A program made the position numbers and the translations under genes. Source: Margaritifera margaritifera (lineage: Eukaryota; Mollusca; Bivalvia; Unionida; Margaritiferidae). From it: 64,000 nt of DNA. Each line of letters starts with the position of its first letter. Within the stretch, counting starts at the first letter, position 1. The DNA lies in contig JAQPZY010001670.1 of the NCBI GenBank assembly GCA_029931535.1, forward strand, positions 2,790,001-2,854,000, read 5' to 3'. This document shows, piece after piece, positions 28,901-43,900 of this stretch. Below the pieces are notes generated by a model. It was not told the DNA's origin and ran no database searches. It saw nothing but the letters and a program-made list of their open reading frames with translations.

Positions 28901-31900
28901 TTTAAGCATGGCACTCAGACTCAATGTGGGTTAGAATACCAACCTGGATATTGCGGCTGAACCCTTAAGAAAGGCATTCAGTCTCACCATGGGCTAGAGT
29001 ACTACCATGGATATTGTGGTTGTGCTTTTAAGAAAGGCATTCAGTCTCACCATGGGCTAGAGTACTACCCTGAATATTGTGGTTGTGTCATTAGGCAAGG
29101 CATTCAGTCTCATTGTGGGCTAGAGTACTACCCTGGATACTGTGGTCGTGTCCTTAAGCAAGGCACTCATTATCACTGTGGGCTAGATTACTACCCTGAA
29201 TACTGTGGTCGTATCCTTAAGCAAGGCACTCATTATCATTGTGGGCTAGAGTACTACACTGGATACTGTGGTCGTGTCCTTAAGCAAGGCATTCAGTCTC
29301 ATTGTGGGCTAGAGTACTACCCTGGTTACTGTGGTCGTGACCTCAAGCAAGGCATCCAGTCTCACTGTGGGCTAGAGTACTACCCTGGATACTGTGGTCA
29401 TGTCCTTAAGCAAGGCATTCAGTCTCATTGTGGGCTAGAGTACTACCCTGGATACTGTGTTTGTGTCCTTAAGCAAGGCATTCAGTCTCATTGTGAGCTA
29501 GAGTACTACCCTGGATACTGTGGTCATGTCCTTAAGCAAGGCATTCAGTCTCATTGTGAGCTAGAGTACTACCCTGGATACTGTGGTCATGTCCTTAAGC
29601 AAGGCATTCAGTCTCACTTGCTCCAGTTGATACAACTGTAAATGAGTACCAGAATGCACTAGGTGTGTGGATGGGTGGGTTTTTGACCTGTGATGCACTA
29701 GGTGTGTGGATGGGTGGATGTTTGATCTGTGATGCACTAGGTGTGTGGATGGGTGGATGTTTGACCTGTGATGTACTAGGTGTGTGGATGGGTGGGTGTT
29801 TGACCTGTGATGCACTGACATTCCATTATGATGGAGTCTTATACACTGAGTTGCTTCACACAACATAAACTGGGAGTGACTCTGGCTGTAGGAACCATTA
29901 GTTAGCTTTGGAAGACTTCTAGTCAAACCAAAGTGGATTGACTTTCTGTTTCTAGAAGAATTATTTTGACCTAAGTAGAACAAGTTGGCTGTAGTACAAG
30001 AAGGTTTGTCTTTACAAAGCAGATTTACCTGTTTGTAAAGATGCCAAGACTCATGGGACAGATTTGACTCCACTGTTGCATACTTGGACTATAAAGGTAC
30101 AAAAGATCCAAAGGAAAACATTGATACTCATGTTACAATTTGTCCTCACTGTGGCAAGCAGGGTGGCTTGTAAATTGCCAAAGGCTTGCATTGTTTTAAA
30201 AAAAACCAGGATAACTGGGATCTATATAAACAAAATAATAATTTCACTTGCAATGCCAGTATGTTAATTTGCTTTCAAGACAGTAATCTGTCTTAGCTCC
30301 AGCATAGTATAATGAGTAAACAAATGGTAGTCTTGTGTTCAGGCTTGAGATTGAAAACTAGAAATATGTTTGTGGAACATTAATGCCATACTACAACACC
30401 TCATTAATGTGCGTGGATCTTGCTCAGTATTAAAATCATCCAAGATCCTAATGATATAATCCCAAGTTGGATCAAAATTGGACCAGAAATATTGCCTCCA
30501 GAGTGGTAACAAGCTCAGACAATCAGATGTAATATCACCTCACATGTAACAAGCAATTGTTGAAGGATGTACAGACAATGGATGACGCTCAATGGGCCAT
30601 ACCATAAGCTCACCTGACTTTATGGCCGACAATGGATGTTGATCAATGGACCATACCATAAGCTCACTTGGCCTTATGGCAGACAATGGATAATGACCAA
30701 TAGGCCATACCATAAACTCACTTAGCCTTATGGCAGACAATGGATGATGATCAGTGGGCCATACCATGAATTCACTTTGCCTTATGGCAGACAATGGATG
30801 ATGATCAATGGGCCATACCATGAATTCACTTGTCCTTATGGCAGACAATGGATGATGATCAATGGGCCATACCATAAACTCACTTGGCCTTATGGCAGAC
30901 AATGGATTACAATCAATGGGCCATACCATAAGTTCACTTGGCCCAATGGCCAGGTGAACTGAAAATTGTCAAGCTTAAGAGGTGGCAAGATAAAAGTGAA
31001 TCCAGGTATTATAAACATTTGAAGGGAGTGCAGCATTTCTATTATTATTTTATTTACAAAAGCCCTAAAACAAAATGAAAATATGTTGCTAGTGAAATAG
31101 AAAATGCTCATTCTTGACTAATTCTTATAACACAGACATGAAATGACATGATAACAATACTGTTTAAATAAAATATTTTCATTATGGTATGACATTTCTT
31201 TAAAATATTTAAAATATTTCTGTAAGGACAGCCTATTATTATGTGACATACTGAGCACATTTCAGTCAGTGAGTCATGCACTAGACTATGCTAATAAACA
31301 CAGAATTGCATATGTATAAACCCTATTGACCAACATAAATTTAATAAATGCACGTTAGCACCTTTTTGGATAAGGAAAGTTTGGGAACTTTAATTCTTGC
31401 TAATTTTATCATCTCTGATATGCTGTTAAAGTTTCTTTAATATTATTTTGGATGGGAAAATTTTAATATTTTTGTTTGGTGACATATTTCTATGATGGTT
31501 GTAAGCTAAAGCTCTTGAACTGACCCAATCACATGGTAAGGACTTGTAAGTTTTACTGACATAAACTGATTTTTCTTTGATGCCGCAAACAAAGCTAAGA
31601 GTTAGTGTCTGAAACCATCATCCTTGACTTTAAAAACTTTGAAGTTTTTGAAAATGTAGTGGCTATTTTTCAGCCAAAAGCCTTGGTTCTTAAAACTTCT
31701 GAATTTAGTGATCCAAATGTCCCTTAATGTGTATACCATGTTATGATTCAGTAACGTATTTCCATATATCAAGCCTAAATTTAGTGATCCAAATGTGCCT
31801 TAATGTGTATACAATATTATAATTCAGTAACGTATTTCCATATATCAAGCCTGAAGTTAGTGATCCAAATGTGCCTTAATGTGTATACATGTACCATGTT

Positions 31901-34900
31901 ATGATTCAGTAATGTACTTCCACACAGCCTTGACCATCTTCTCATAATAAAAATTGGAAGCAATTTGATTGAACTAAAGAACATGTGAAAATACAATAAA
32001 GTTAATGGCAAGCCATTACATATCCTTGAACTTCCAAGCTATGTCACTAGGAATATGATCCAACCAATGGGGCCAATGTTCCAAGATGGCATATGTGAAT
32101 TTGTCTCTTTATGTTCAGTATATGTATATATGGTTATAGGGTGCTGATCTTGATACTTTCCAAGACATGACCCAAAGGCAAGTCCTATATCCCAGGGGCA
32201 TGACAAATGGCCTCTGTTGGAAGCATATTTTAATTTTCTCATTAAGCCCTTTACATGTATACTTAGAGTTATGGCATGGGTAATGACCAAGGGGCTGTAC
32301 TGGATGTATGTCTGAGCTTGTCACCTCGTATCCTTCAAAGCTATATATGGTTATTGGGTGGGGATCTCAACAGTTACAAAGTGATGACCACAGGCAGCAA
32401 TCCCCCATGCCTGGGACATGACCCAAAGATGTCACCATAAAACCCATCAAATATTTTATACCCCTGGTTTTGAGACAAATTTCTTATCTCCACCTACAAT
32501 ACTTACAAAACTGTTTGAGATTTTTTAAAAAAAAACCCCTTCCCCTTATATATTTCTTCCTTACATAACAGACAGTTACATAATTTTGATAATGGACACT
32601 ATATTCTGGCCCAAATTGTTCTGTATAATGGACATAGTTACCTACAAATTCACAAATTTGTTTCCATTAGGCTTGCCACTGACACTTTGATGTTAAGTCC
32701 ATTGAGGTCCAGCTTGTTTTGACAGTTTTGTTGTTAAGTTCATTGAGGCCCAGCTTGTTTTGACAGTTTTGTTAACTTCTTTGAGGTCCAACTTGTTTTG
32801 ACAGTTTTGATGTAAAGTTCATTGAGGTCTAACTTGTTTTGACAGTTTAGATGTTAAGTGCTTTGAAGTCCAACTTGTTTTGAGAGTTTTGATGTTAAGT
32901 GCATTGTGTCCAGCTTGTTTTGACAGTTTTGTTGTTAAGTTCATTGAGGTCGAGCTTGTTTTTGACAGTTTTGATGTTAAGTTCATTGAGGTCTAGCTTG
33001 TTTTGACAGTTTTTTTGTTAAGTTTATTCAGTACAGCTTGTTTTGACAGTTTTTTTGTTAAGTTTATTCAGTCCAGCTTGTTTTGACAGTTTTGTTGTCA
33101 AGTTCATTGAGGTCCAGCTTGTTTTGACAGTTTTGTTGTCAAGTTCATTGAGGTCCAGCTTGTTTTGACAGTTTTGATGTTAAGTTCATTAAGGTCCAAC
33201 TTGTTTTGACAGTTTTAATGTTAAGTTCATTGAGGTCCAGCTCATTTTGACAGTTAACTACCTAGTAGATAATGTTAACTGCCCACTAATTCCTTACACC
33301 AGGAATTTCTGTAATGTCAACAGTGTGGGTACTTAATTGAGCTTGAGTTTGTGAGAGCTCATTATATATTGGATTATGAATGATTTGAGTTTGTGCTTGC
33401 ATGCATGCCTGGAGGCATAGTTTGCTTTTTGAGCTTTGTTTCTATCGTACCATCCTTCTATATAAATGACACCAGTCTATAATGGATACATTTGTCTCGT
33501 CCCATGAGTGTCCCTTATAGCCAGGTTGTACTGTATTAATGAATGTTCCTTTTCTTTTGACTGTTGTTCAAGCATGCATTCTTGGACATATTCATTTTGA
33601 AATCTTATTAATATGAGTGTTGAAATTGTTTCTTAAAGTATGCCCTTAAACTTAAATTTAAATTTGAAGATGCAAACATGGATATATTGAAAAACTATGT
33701 ATGTACATGTATATATGTAGGTATTATGTATGTACATATAGGGTTTAATGGTACATCAGCACAACCCTGGCTATATTGTCCCAAGTTAGTTTAGATATCC
33801 CTAAAAAGGCGTACAAAACAAAGATAACAGCCCAAATCAGCCAATTCTTTGAAATACAATCTCCTGTCTTTTTTTATACAAACAAACCTCTTTTAAAAGA
33901 AATTTTACTTTAGTTTTGATGCAAAAATGACCTTAAAGTCATTTTAAAAAACCATTATATGCTAGTTCAATAAAATGAATTGACTCTTTTTCTGAAAAAT
34001 AGCTTAAAGTTACTTTACAATCATACTAATCATAAATGCAGATGATTAGGAGTTTGTTAATCAGAGTGACAGTTTTTGTCAGAAATGTACTACCACTGCC
34101 ACTCCTTTTGTGGGCACAGTGTACACACTGTTGTCAAATATAGAAAGTGGTTCATTCATAAATTATTTCAGTCGTGATCATTCAATGAACCCAATTCAAT
34201 TTGTAAACCAGTGTTTGGCAATCTACAGAAATGCAATATGTGTAACTAATTGTGAACTTGACCTTGAAACTTTTGCGTGAACTTAGATCATATGGAAACC
34301 ATATACACTGAAAAATGATAAAGAACAAGGTTTTAAAATATCACTGTCCTACCGTTACTACCATGCATGCACCTGGTGACAAACTTGATGAAGAGATAAT
34401 TTACATCTGCTAGTCTGTGACAGATGTGCATGAGACCGGGATTTGGGGGCATCATCCTGGACTGACACATTTTAACTAATGACAAATATCAAACTCACAT
34501 TTGTCATAACTTTTTGGGAGAACTACTAGTTTGAGGCTGATAAACAAGTTTTATTCATACTAGTAAAGATCTAGCCTATGACAGTGATGTTTAACTTTTT
34601 GAACAAAGAAGGCAAGCCATGCTGCATGCAGTGAGGACAATCTTAATTTGTCTGACCTGGCTGAGAAAAAAAAATGTATCACAATTGACTATAGTGAAGC
34701 AAGTGTCAGGCATGCTGGGTAGAAGGTCATGGACTAAACTATGGATATTCCAGCATAAGGTCATCCCACACTATGATTACAGTAAACTGCATATTACTTC
34801 TACAGATGGCATACAGTCATCCCACACTATGATTACAGTAAACTGCATATTACTTCTACAGATGGCATACAGTCATCCCACACTATGATTACAGTAAACT

Positions 34901-37900
34901 GCATATTACTTCTACAGATGGCATACAGTCATCCCACACTATGATTACAGTAAACTGCATATTACTTCTACAGATGGCATACAGTCATCCCACACTATGA
35001 TTACAGTAAACTGCATATTACTTCTACAGATGGCATACAGTTGTCCCACACTGTGATACTGTAAACCACATGCTACTCATAGATATGGCATAGTCATCCC
35101 ACACTGTGACTACTGTAAACCACCAACTACTCAGAGATAGGATACAGTCATCCCACACTGTGACTACTGTAAACAAAATACTAATCCTAGAGATGGCATA
35201 CAGCCATTCCACACTGTAACTACTGTAAACCACACACTACTCAGAGATATGGCATAGTTATCCCACACTGTGACTACTGTAAGCCACATACTACTCGAAG
35301 ATGATGGCATGTTGGTACTCTGGGTCTTCTGGTTCCCTGTTCCAGATGTTTGACAAATAAACAAAACCTTCTTTAATAGAAAACCAGTCTGGATATCTCA
35401 AAGTACAACCACACTATCTAGTTACAGGCAATGATTGATGGGTAATTTCCACTGAGCTACATCATGCTTTTCCCGACTCTGATAAATTGAAGCTAATTTC
35501 CACCCTTTGTGCTGGATTAGTTTTGTTGATGCAAAGAAAGCTCTAATGTCATATTTTAATTCAAATTAAACTTTCTTTAATCAGAAGCAGCTCTTGTTAA
35601 TATTACAAATGAAGACTGAATGTTTCATGACCTGCAGATCAGGATCATTTTGCTATGTCATTCATTCAATGTTTTGATTAATTCATAGTGCAGGAAGAGA
35701 GAGGCTGGAATAAGCACAGCAAGATCTACATTGCAATGTTAATAATCTCCCTTCCAGACAGAAAGTCAATCTAAGTAAGTGTGTCCCTCAAAGAAAGGCT
35801 GCTGCTGTTACTACCACCAACCCCATGAGTACTGATACAGAAAAGTTAATATTCCCATAGATCCCCTCATGTGTGGGTGTTAAGCTGTTCTGTATACCAT
35901 ACCTTCCAAGCAAAGACCTGTCAGGAACAAAGGACAAGGTGCTGTGATATGCATTATTATTTACAAAAGTGCTATTATACTATCTAACAAACTTCTATAT
36001 ACAGACACCCATCCACTACACCTCAGGCTTTTCTGTACTGAAGAAAAACACCTCCTATGTGACTGTATGGATATGTGTAAGTGTTCAGCTACTGGCACAC
36101 CTGTACCTTCTACAGTGTTGTACACCAGAAAAATACAACACCTAGATCTGACAGTACACAACCTTTTTATAAATGGTACAGAAACCATTATTCTTGAACC
36201 CATACACACAACTGGAGCAGTGATTTGTCTAGAAAATGTTTGTAGTATAGTCAATGTCCTTAAAGGTCCCCATTTTTCATGGGCAAGATAACCGGTGTCC
36301 CAAAAGGACCCCATTTCATGGGCAAGATAATGGGCATCAAAAAAGGACCCCATTTCATGGGCAAGATAATCGGTGTTCCAAAAGGACCCCATTTCATGGG
36401 CAAGATAATCGGTGTCCCAAAAGGACCCCATTTCATGGGCAAGATAATCAGTGTCCCAAAAAGACCCCATTTCATGGGCAAGATAATGGGCATCCCAAAA
36501 GGACCCCATTTCATGGGCATGCCCATGGGTGTTCAAAAAGGATCCCATTCATCTGTTTAAGTACATACATCCACTGATTATGCACATGTTAAGTTAAATG
36601 TAACATTGTCTGTGATTAAAATTTGGACAACATTGAAAACCGATTTGCATTTACCCAAATATGGAAGATGCAAGTTTTCAATAAAAAAATTAAAAAAACC
36701 CATTTTACTGTTCTTTTTATGATTGTAGTTTCTTACTCATATCCAAGAAAGAAATCTTAATTCCAGGATATACAGAGAATTTTTATATTATCTGCATGTT
36801 TAATTTTTCCTCTTATTAAATGCTATTTCTGAAAAGAACTATGTTTCTAACATTTTTAAGAATAATTGTAATGTAAATGAAACATAGGTTTTGTTTTAAT
36901 GAACCTACAAAGGCAATACTACATCATTGATTACCCTGATTTTATCTTGCTGTAAATATTGACAATTTGTCCGTCAATCACTGGGGTGGGAGGTGGTTTG
37001 GTGTGTGGGTGTTTATTACCACATCAACACATGAAAGGTTATACTGTATGATGCAATATTTGGTAAAATGCCTTGCTCATGAACACACTGCAGAGGCTGA
37101 CTTGGGCTAATCTGGGCAGGAACCAAACTCACACCCTTCTGGATACAAGTCCAACATTCTAGCCACTGAACCACTGCAGTTCCTTGTGAGAAGGAAAGAT
37201 AGGAGCTTCACTTTTGTACCCTAAAGTATTATTAATTTCTCAATAAAGATCAGTTTCTTTCCATTTTCATGTTTGCAATGAAATTGCTTGAAACATTACA
37301 ATTTGAATTCACTGCCACATAATGTATGATATCATGTGACTATCCACTACAGTTAAATTTATGAAATACTGAAGGTCAAGTGCAAAACCATCAATTCAGT
37401 TATCATGCATACATTTATATTGTCAGCAATTGGTATATTATGATGATTTCATAATAATTACAGAAAAGAAAAAGGTGACAATGTTCTGGAAGTACATATA
37501 TAATAACTGCCATATCTAATAATCAAGCCAACATATGTTCAACTACATCTCAGCAGGCTGTCGCAGAAGCATATTGGCACTGACTCTAAGCATATTGGTG
37601 TCTTCAATAGGATAGCAGCTGCTAATGACAGGGTAGTGGGCCCGCTATCCTAAATGGGCCTGGGGAGGATACTATAATGGAGGAAAATGGTGGTGACCTA
37701 TGCATAACTCTGAAGGCAATCTATGCATAAGTAGTTTGAACTGTTTGAGCTGTTTTTGTTCATTCAGAGAGACCTGAGGTGTTCTGCATGACTGATATCA
37801 CCCGTACACTTCCGTCACACTCAACTATGTTAGTTCTCAAGTTTTGGCTGTTTCCAAATAAACTGCCTGTAAGAAGACCTGCAACTCGTCCTAAAGCAAA

Positions 37901-40900
37901 CAAACAAAACTTGAAAACAGGTAACCAAGTGAGAATGTACATTAGTAAAAGTTGCAAGTTTTATGTACTTCTAAATGACCCTTGGCCAGCTGACATGCAT
38001 AGAGAAGAATAAATGATACGCCACCTTGTGGCCATAGGTGTAAAGTGCCATTCAGCAATCAGAATGTTGCCTCCTTGTGGCTAGAGGCATGAAGTGTCAA
38101 TCAGCCATTGGTGTTGCCACCTTGTGGGTATAGGTGTGAACTACCAATCAGCCATCAGTGTTGCCACCTAATGGCTACATAAGTGAAGTACCAATTGGCC
38201 AATCAGTGTTTCCACCTTGTGGCTATATGTGTGAAGTGCCAATTGACCATTACAGTTTTGCCACCTTGTGGCTATAGGTGTGAAGTACCAATCATCTATC
38301 AGTGTTGCCACCTAATGGCTAAATGTGTGAGGTGCCAAACAGCCATCAGTGTTGCCACCTTGTGGTTATAGATATAAAGTGCCAATCAGCCATCAGTGTT
38401 ACCATTCAATTTTTACTCTGTGATAGGAAGTTTGGCCTTTGATTTAACATTTAAATTATGGGTAAGTCAGCAACCACCAAAAGCCTATATATTTTTGCTT
38501 CAAAATTTTAATGTCATTCAAAAGGAAACATTTAATTTAATGTGATAGTCTCAAATATGTCAGATATATAACTGCCATAGAAAAAGAAGTAGTCAATCTC
38601 ACAGAACATTTTTTCTTCTCTGAAAATTATAATGGAAATTATCTAGTTAAAAGGTTTTGCATGCCAGCTGATAAGAGTGTAAGTAGCACTTTACATGCTT
38701 ATAAATGAATACAGCATACAAATTTTATAACTCAATGAAAAGGCTTTTCCCACATTTTGACCATGTGCAGTTCAAGAACAGTCTTGATGAATTAGTTGGT
38801 GTTTGTGCCAGCAGCAAGGTCAAGTATCTGGCAAGGTACACTAGATTATGGATACAATTTGACAAAGATGCTATTATTTCTACAATTACTACAAATCATC
38901 AAAATATTTCACTTTTAGTCTGAAAATGAAAACATATAAAAACTATAACATTATGAAACAAGAGGTCTAAGTGGTCCTGAAATCACTAACCTTCCTGACA
39001 TATACCTAAGAGATAAATGCATGGAAAAAGTTGGTTATGAAATGTGCATGATTTGTACAAATTTGAAAGGACTTCATGCCAGGTTGTACTCTGTTAAATT
39101 TTGTAAAATCCTGTCAGGTGTTTTTTTAACAAGTTGTTTTAAAATGTTTTTCTATTTTTAATGACTGCAGCCACATCTGAAGGTGAATCTTTAACATTTG
39201 TACAAAACCTGAAAGACCTCCTTGTCAGGATGCTCTTTACCAAAGGTCACATCTCTTGAGTGGTTTTGACAAGAAGTTGTTTAAAGATTGTTCTATGTTT
39301 AGTAATGGTGGCCATATCTGATAAAAGTTCATCATAATTTTGTAAAAATTTAAAAGGCCTTTTTGCTAAGATGTTCTCTTTCAAATTTGGTCAAATTCTG
39401 CAGCGTGTTTTTTGCAGATTTTTTATATTTAGTAACGGTGAATTTGCATAATTTGTAAAACATAATTTAAAGACCTTCATGAAAGGATGTTCTCTGTTAA
39501 ATTTGGTCTAATTCTGTTGAGTGGTTTTTTAGAAGAAGTCTTTCAAAGGTTTTTCTACTTTAGGCAATGGTGGCCGTATCTGATGGCAGATTGTTAACAT
39601 TTGTACAAAAGTGAAAAACCTTTATGCCAGAAAACTCTCTGTCAAAAATGGTAAAGTTCTGTTGAGCAGTTGTGATAAAAATCCTTTAAAGGTTTTTCTA
39701 CTTTTAGTAATGTTGGTCATATTTCACGGTGGATTTGCATGTTCTGAACACACTTGAAAGATTTTTATACCAGCATACTCTCTACCACATTTTGGCTGAA
39801 AATGGTTCAGTGGTTTCTGAACAAAGTTGAATACAGAAATGTTGACACACAATGCACCATGCATGTTGTTGGGGCACAGGATCCTAGTATAAGTTAATTT
39901 ACCCTTATGGCCAGGTGAGATAAAATTTAAGAGGTTTTTGAATGAGTCTTTTCTTACAAAAATATTTATGCATGTAGTGTTGAACTTTTGGCATAATCCC
40001 ATTTGTTTTTTGGCAAATTCTGTAATTCAAATTATGTCCTGCTTTTATAAAGTGTATTCTGGTGTGAAATACATCCCATAAGCTCAGAACTGACAGTCCA
40101 GATACTTCTCCCTTTACTGGTGCTGTATCCCTGTTACCCAGTGCACATCATCCTCAAACTGTGATTGGTCCCACTGACCACTTAGAATCAGGCATATCTA
40201 TCAGGGTCTCTAAAAACTGATCAAGTAAATGGAGATCAAAGAGAAAAATTTGAAGACCAAGACTATTAGAGTCTGTAAATATAACAGATATAAATGGAAG
40301 AGAAATAAACCTTTTCCAACTGTCATAACTACCCAATTTTTCTATGTCACTAACTCAATAAAGTTATTAATGAATGAATATGTACATAAAATCTACCATC
40401 CTGTTCATCTGTCTGAGTCTGACAAGACCTTAGATCTAACTATAATTACTGGAGAGTACAGTTCAATCTAAAAAACTTGGTAATGCAGGTTTACAGGGGC
40501 AACATAACATTGAGAAAGTTCAGGTGCCACTTGTTAAATAATACAGCATACAAAATTTAATATGCATGAAATATCTTCAACACACAAATTTAGTATGGGG
40601 CAAACAATGAATGTGTAATTACACTACTGAAGTAATTTAGTATGGGGCAAACAGTGACTGTGTACTTACACTACTGAAGTAATTTAGTATGTGGCAAACA
40701 ATGACTGTGTAATTACACTACTGAAGTAATTTAGTATGGGGCAAACAGTGACTGTGTAATTATACTACTGAAGTAATTTAGTATGGGACAAACAGTGACT
40801 GTGTAATTACAATATTTAAGTAGTCCTCTACTCTTATTACACAACTTTTAAATATGAAGTTGAAAGTTAAAACAAAGAATGGTAACAATACTAATGATGC

Positions 40901-43900
40901 TCAAAGTATGCTGACTGGGTTCTTTTCCAAAAAGGTTAGACCCTTGGGCAAATGAATACCAAATTGGTGACTGGGTGTAGAGATGCTACATATTTGGAGT
41001 AGAGTAACTTGTCAATTAAAATTTTCAAAAAGACCCTAAACATTAGAAGTATTGCTAAGCGATCAATATTCCTATGGAGATCCACAGTGGAATGTTCTGG
41101 AAAACAATGGATTCTCCAACATGGTTGCCCTGGCAATGAGTCCCAAGCAAAATTTGCTCTCCTGGTCAGGAAAAGTTATTTTGGCAGGTAGTGATGTTTA
41201 TTCCAAATGTGTTCTGACTCAATCCACTCTGGTTTACTGATAACAAAGCTTAATGAATACTGATTTATACTTTTTTGAAGTGTGATGCACAAAATTTATT
41301 GGGAATAAGACGACAGAAGTAACAACAAAGCCATCTATATACCCTATCCTAATATTAACAAAATATGTAAAACAACCATTCAACTACAGGTGTAATCCTT
41401 TCGCAAGCTCTTTAACATATTTCAATAAGAAGTGATTATTGTCTGGAATGTGAAAAGTGAGATGTAGGTATCATTTTTCTGGTAGTGATGGCAGCAGTGA
41501 TGCTCATATCAACAACTTCATGATTCTGTGTTTACGCTTTTGAAAGTCATTTTTATCTTCTATATCTGTAGTTGTATTCAACCAGAACTTTGATAAAATA
41601 AAATTATATATGTCTAAAGTTTGCATCCTGATATACTAAAGTTTTCTGTCTCACTTGCATAAGCAGAAAACTGAGTCAGCATATTGCCATTTGCAGATGA
41701 GACACCCCATTCTGCAAAACCCTTGTCATATTTATTAAATACTTACTTAATCTTACAGCTTTGATATGGTGTTTGATATGAATATTCACTCTGTATTTCA
41801 GTGCTAAACATCATTAAGTTTCTATCACATGTCAAGACTGGAACTATATATTTATCACATACATATTTTTGATTTCATGCAAATTAATATTTAGTAAATA
41901 AATTATGCTCAAGTATTTTAGAACTATTTTGTGTAATTTCAGAAATGTCTATTAGGTTTCACCTGTGAAACAATTTAATAGTGTGTGTGTGTGTGTGTGT
42001 GTGTGTGTATCTCAATGACAAGACAAAGCAGTAATGTTTTTCATCTGCCAACTGAACTTCTATCAATCTCAATGACAGGAGAATGCTGTAGTGTTTTCTA
42101 TCTGACAACTGAACTTCTATCAATCTCAATGACAGGACAAAGCTGTAGTGTGCTCCATGTGCAAAGTGAACTTCTATCAATCTCAATGACTGCACAAAGC
42201 TGTAGCATTCTCCATCTGCCAACTAAACTTCTATCAATCTCAATGACTGGATAAAGCTGTGGTGCTCTCCATCCACCTACTGAACTTTTATCAATTTCAA
42301 TGACAGGACAAAGCTGTAGTGTTCTTCATCCACCAACTGAACTTTTATCAGTCTCAAAATGCTCAATATTCTTAAAATTATACTGCAGATTTAAGAATAT
42401 AGTAAACCTGTCTTGAAAGAGCACTGCTATGAGACTACCTGTCTTGAGAGATCAGATTCTCAATGCACCAATTTATTGATTATATAGTGTTATGACTGGT
42501 TCTAAGATCACCTGTCTTGAGAGACCATGATTTTTTTGCAGAAGGGGTGGTCTTGCAAGAAAGGTTCTACTATATAGAAAAGTGAAAAAAAAGAGTCTGA
42601 AATAAATACATAACCACAAGGGTGTTTTATTCCAAGTCAGGGGTAAAAAATATGCGAGCATAGTTTCAACAATTCAATGTCATTCAAACATCAGGCTGAG
42701 ATGTATTCTTAGACAATATCAAACTGAAATATTGGATATCGAAAATGTATTTTTTATCCTTGGTTCAAATAAATTTAGGATACAAATATATGATGATTTC
42801 GGTCCCTTGGACTTTTTCTTATCTGGAATGTACTGTTACTTTAGTGGTTGTGCCAGCTCAGAACAAAATATGTATGTAGTTTTGTGTATATTCAGAATAT
42901 TAATAAACTGAAAAAAAAGAAATGCCTAATTAAACTGATTTGATATCAATTAAATCATTCAAGTGATTGTGATTCAAAAGCATTAGCTGTGATCCCATGA
43001 AGGACCATGGTCATTTACACATAACTTGATGAAATGATATAAAAATCAGTCAAGTACAAAAAAAGGAAAAATTCTGCCTAATATGTTGGTGAATCAGTTT
43101 AACGTTCTGAACAGACTGGTTACCTTGGCTGCTGCAATACTGTGCTCCTGCTTCATTATTTCCATACTGGATTCTGTTTTACGATGCAATGTACGCAGGT
43201 CCTGATCATGAGCCTCTAACGCCCTCTGGTGTTCTTGTTCCATCTGCACTGCTCTGAAACAAGTCAGACATACAATGATGAATGTTGTGGCAACCCCTGC
43301 CAGTTTACTCTTTGGCAAAGAAGCAAGCCTGGCTTTGACATAAAGTATCCAAGGAATCAAAAAACTGCAATGCTACATGTCATAATAAAGCCCTCTCTCT
43401 TCTACAATAATCCCTCAGATGATATATTATATCTGAACATTAGCCAAACGAAGAAAACAAAACTTTCATTTTGCTTTTAAACAGAGGAAAGGTAAATGTC
43501 ATTTCATCACACAGAGATAATTTGCTGACCAAGTTCTTCAACTACTTTCTGGGATTTTCCCTTTAAGCCAGCAACATTTATTTTAACATTTAACCAAATG
43601 TAGGAGAGGACAGAATCCAACAGTTCACCCAAAGAAATCTCAGAAGTTTGGCACTTGATGGTGAATTTATGTAGAGAAAAGAAGTTTGGTGCTTGAAGAG
43701 ATTACGAAATTTCGTGTTTGAAGTTGAATATAAATATATATATAGAGAGAGAATAAGAAGTTTGGTGCTTGAAGGTGGATATATGTAGAGAATAAGAAGT
43801 TTGGTGTTTGAAGGTGGAACTACACCTTCTTCTGGAGTGGCCAAAGTAAAGAAGAGTGATGTGAAGCTGGTGTTGGGTTTACCATCAAATCACAGCTACT

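Noticed and set aside
29561..30073. 170-codon minus-strand frame with [13 protein letters not shown] repeats
   Set aside because: Reads through the 39-bp array and the end of the SINE-derived array; no recognisable domain.
35944..36291. 115-codon open frame as a possible intronic gene
   Set aside because: No recognisable domain and no conserved motif; its 3' end runs into the minisatellite.
35961..36577. Overlapping open frames of 88-195 codons on both strands ([15 protein letters not shown] repeats)
   Set aside because: All come from the 39-bp array (13 codons per unit). Four overlapping frames cannot all be real, and none shows a domain.
37779..38012. 77-codon frame resembling a retroelement integrase tail
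   Set aside because: Only a vague basic segment; no zinc finger, catalytic triad or flanking retroelement sequence found.
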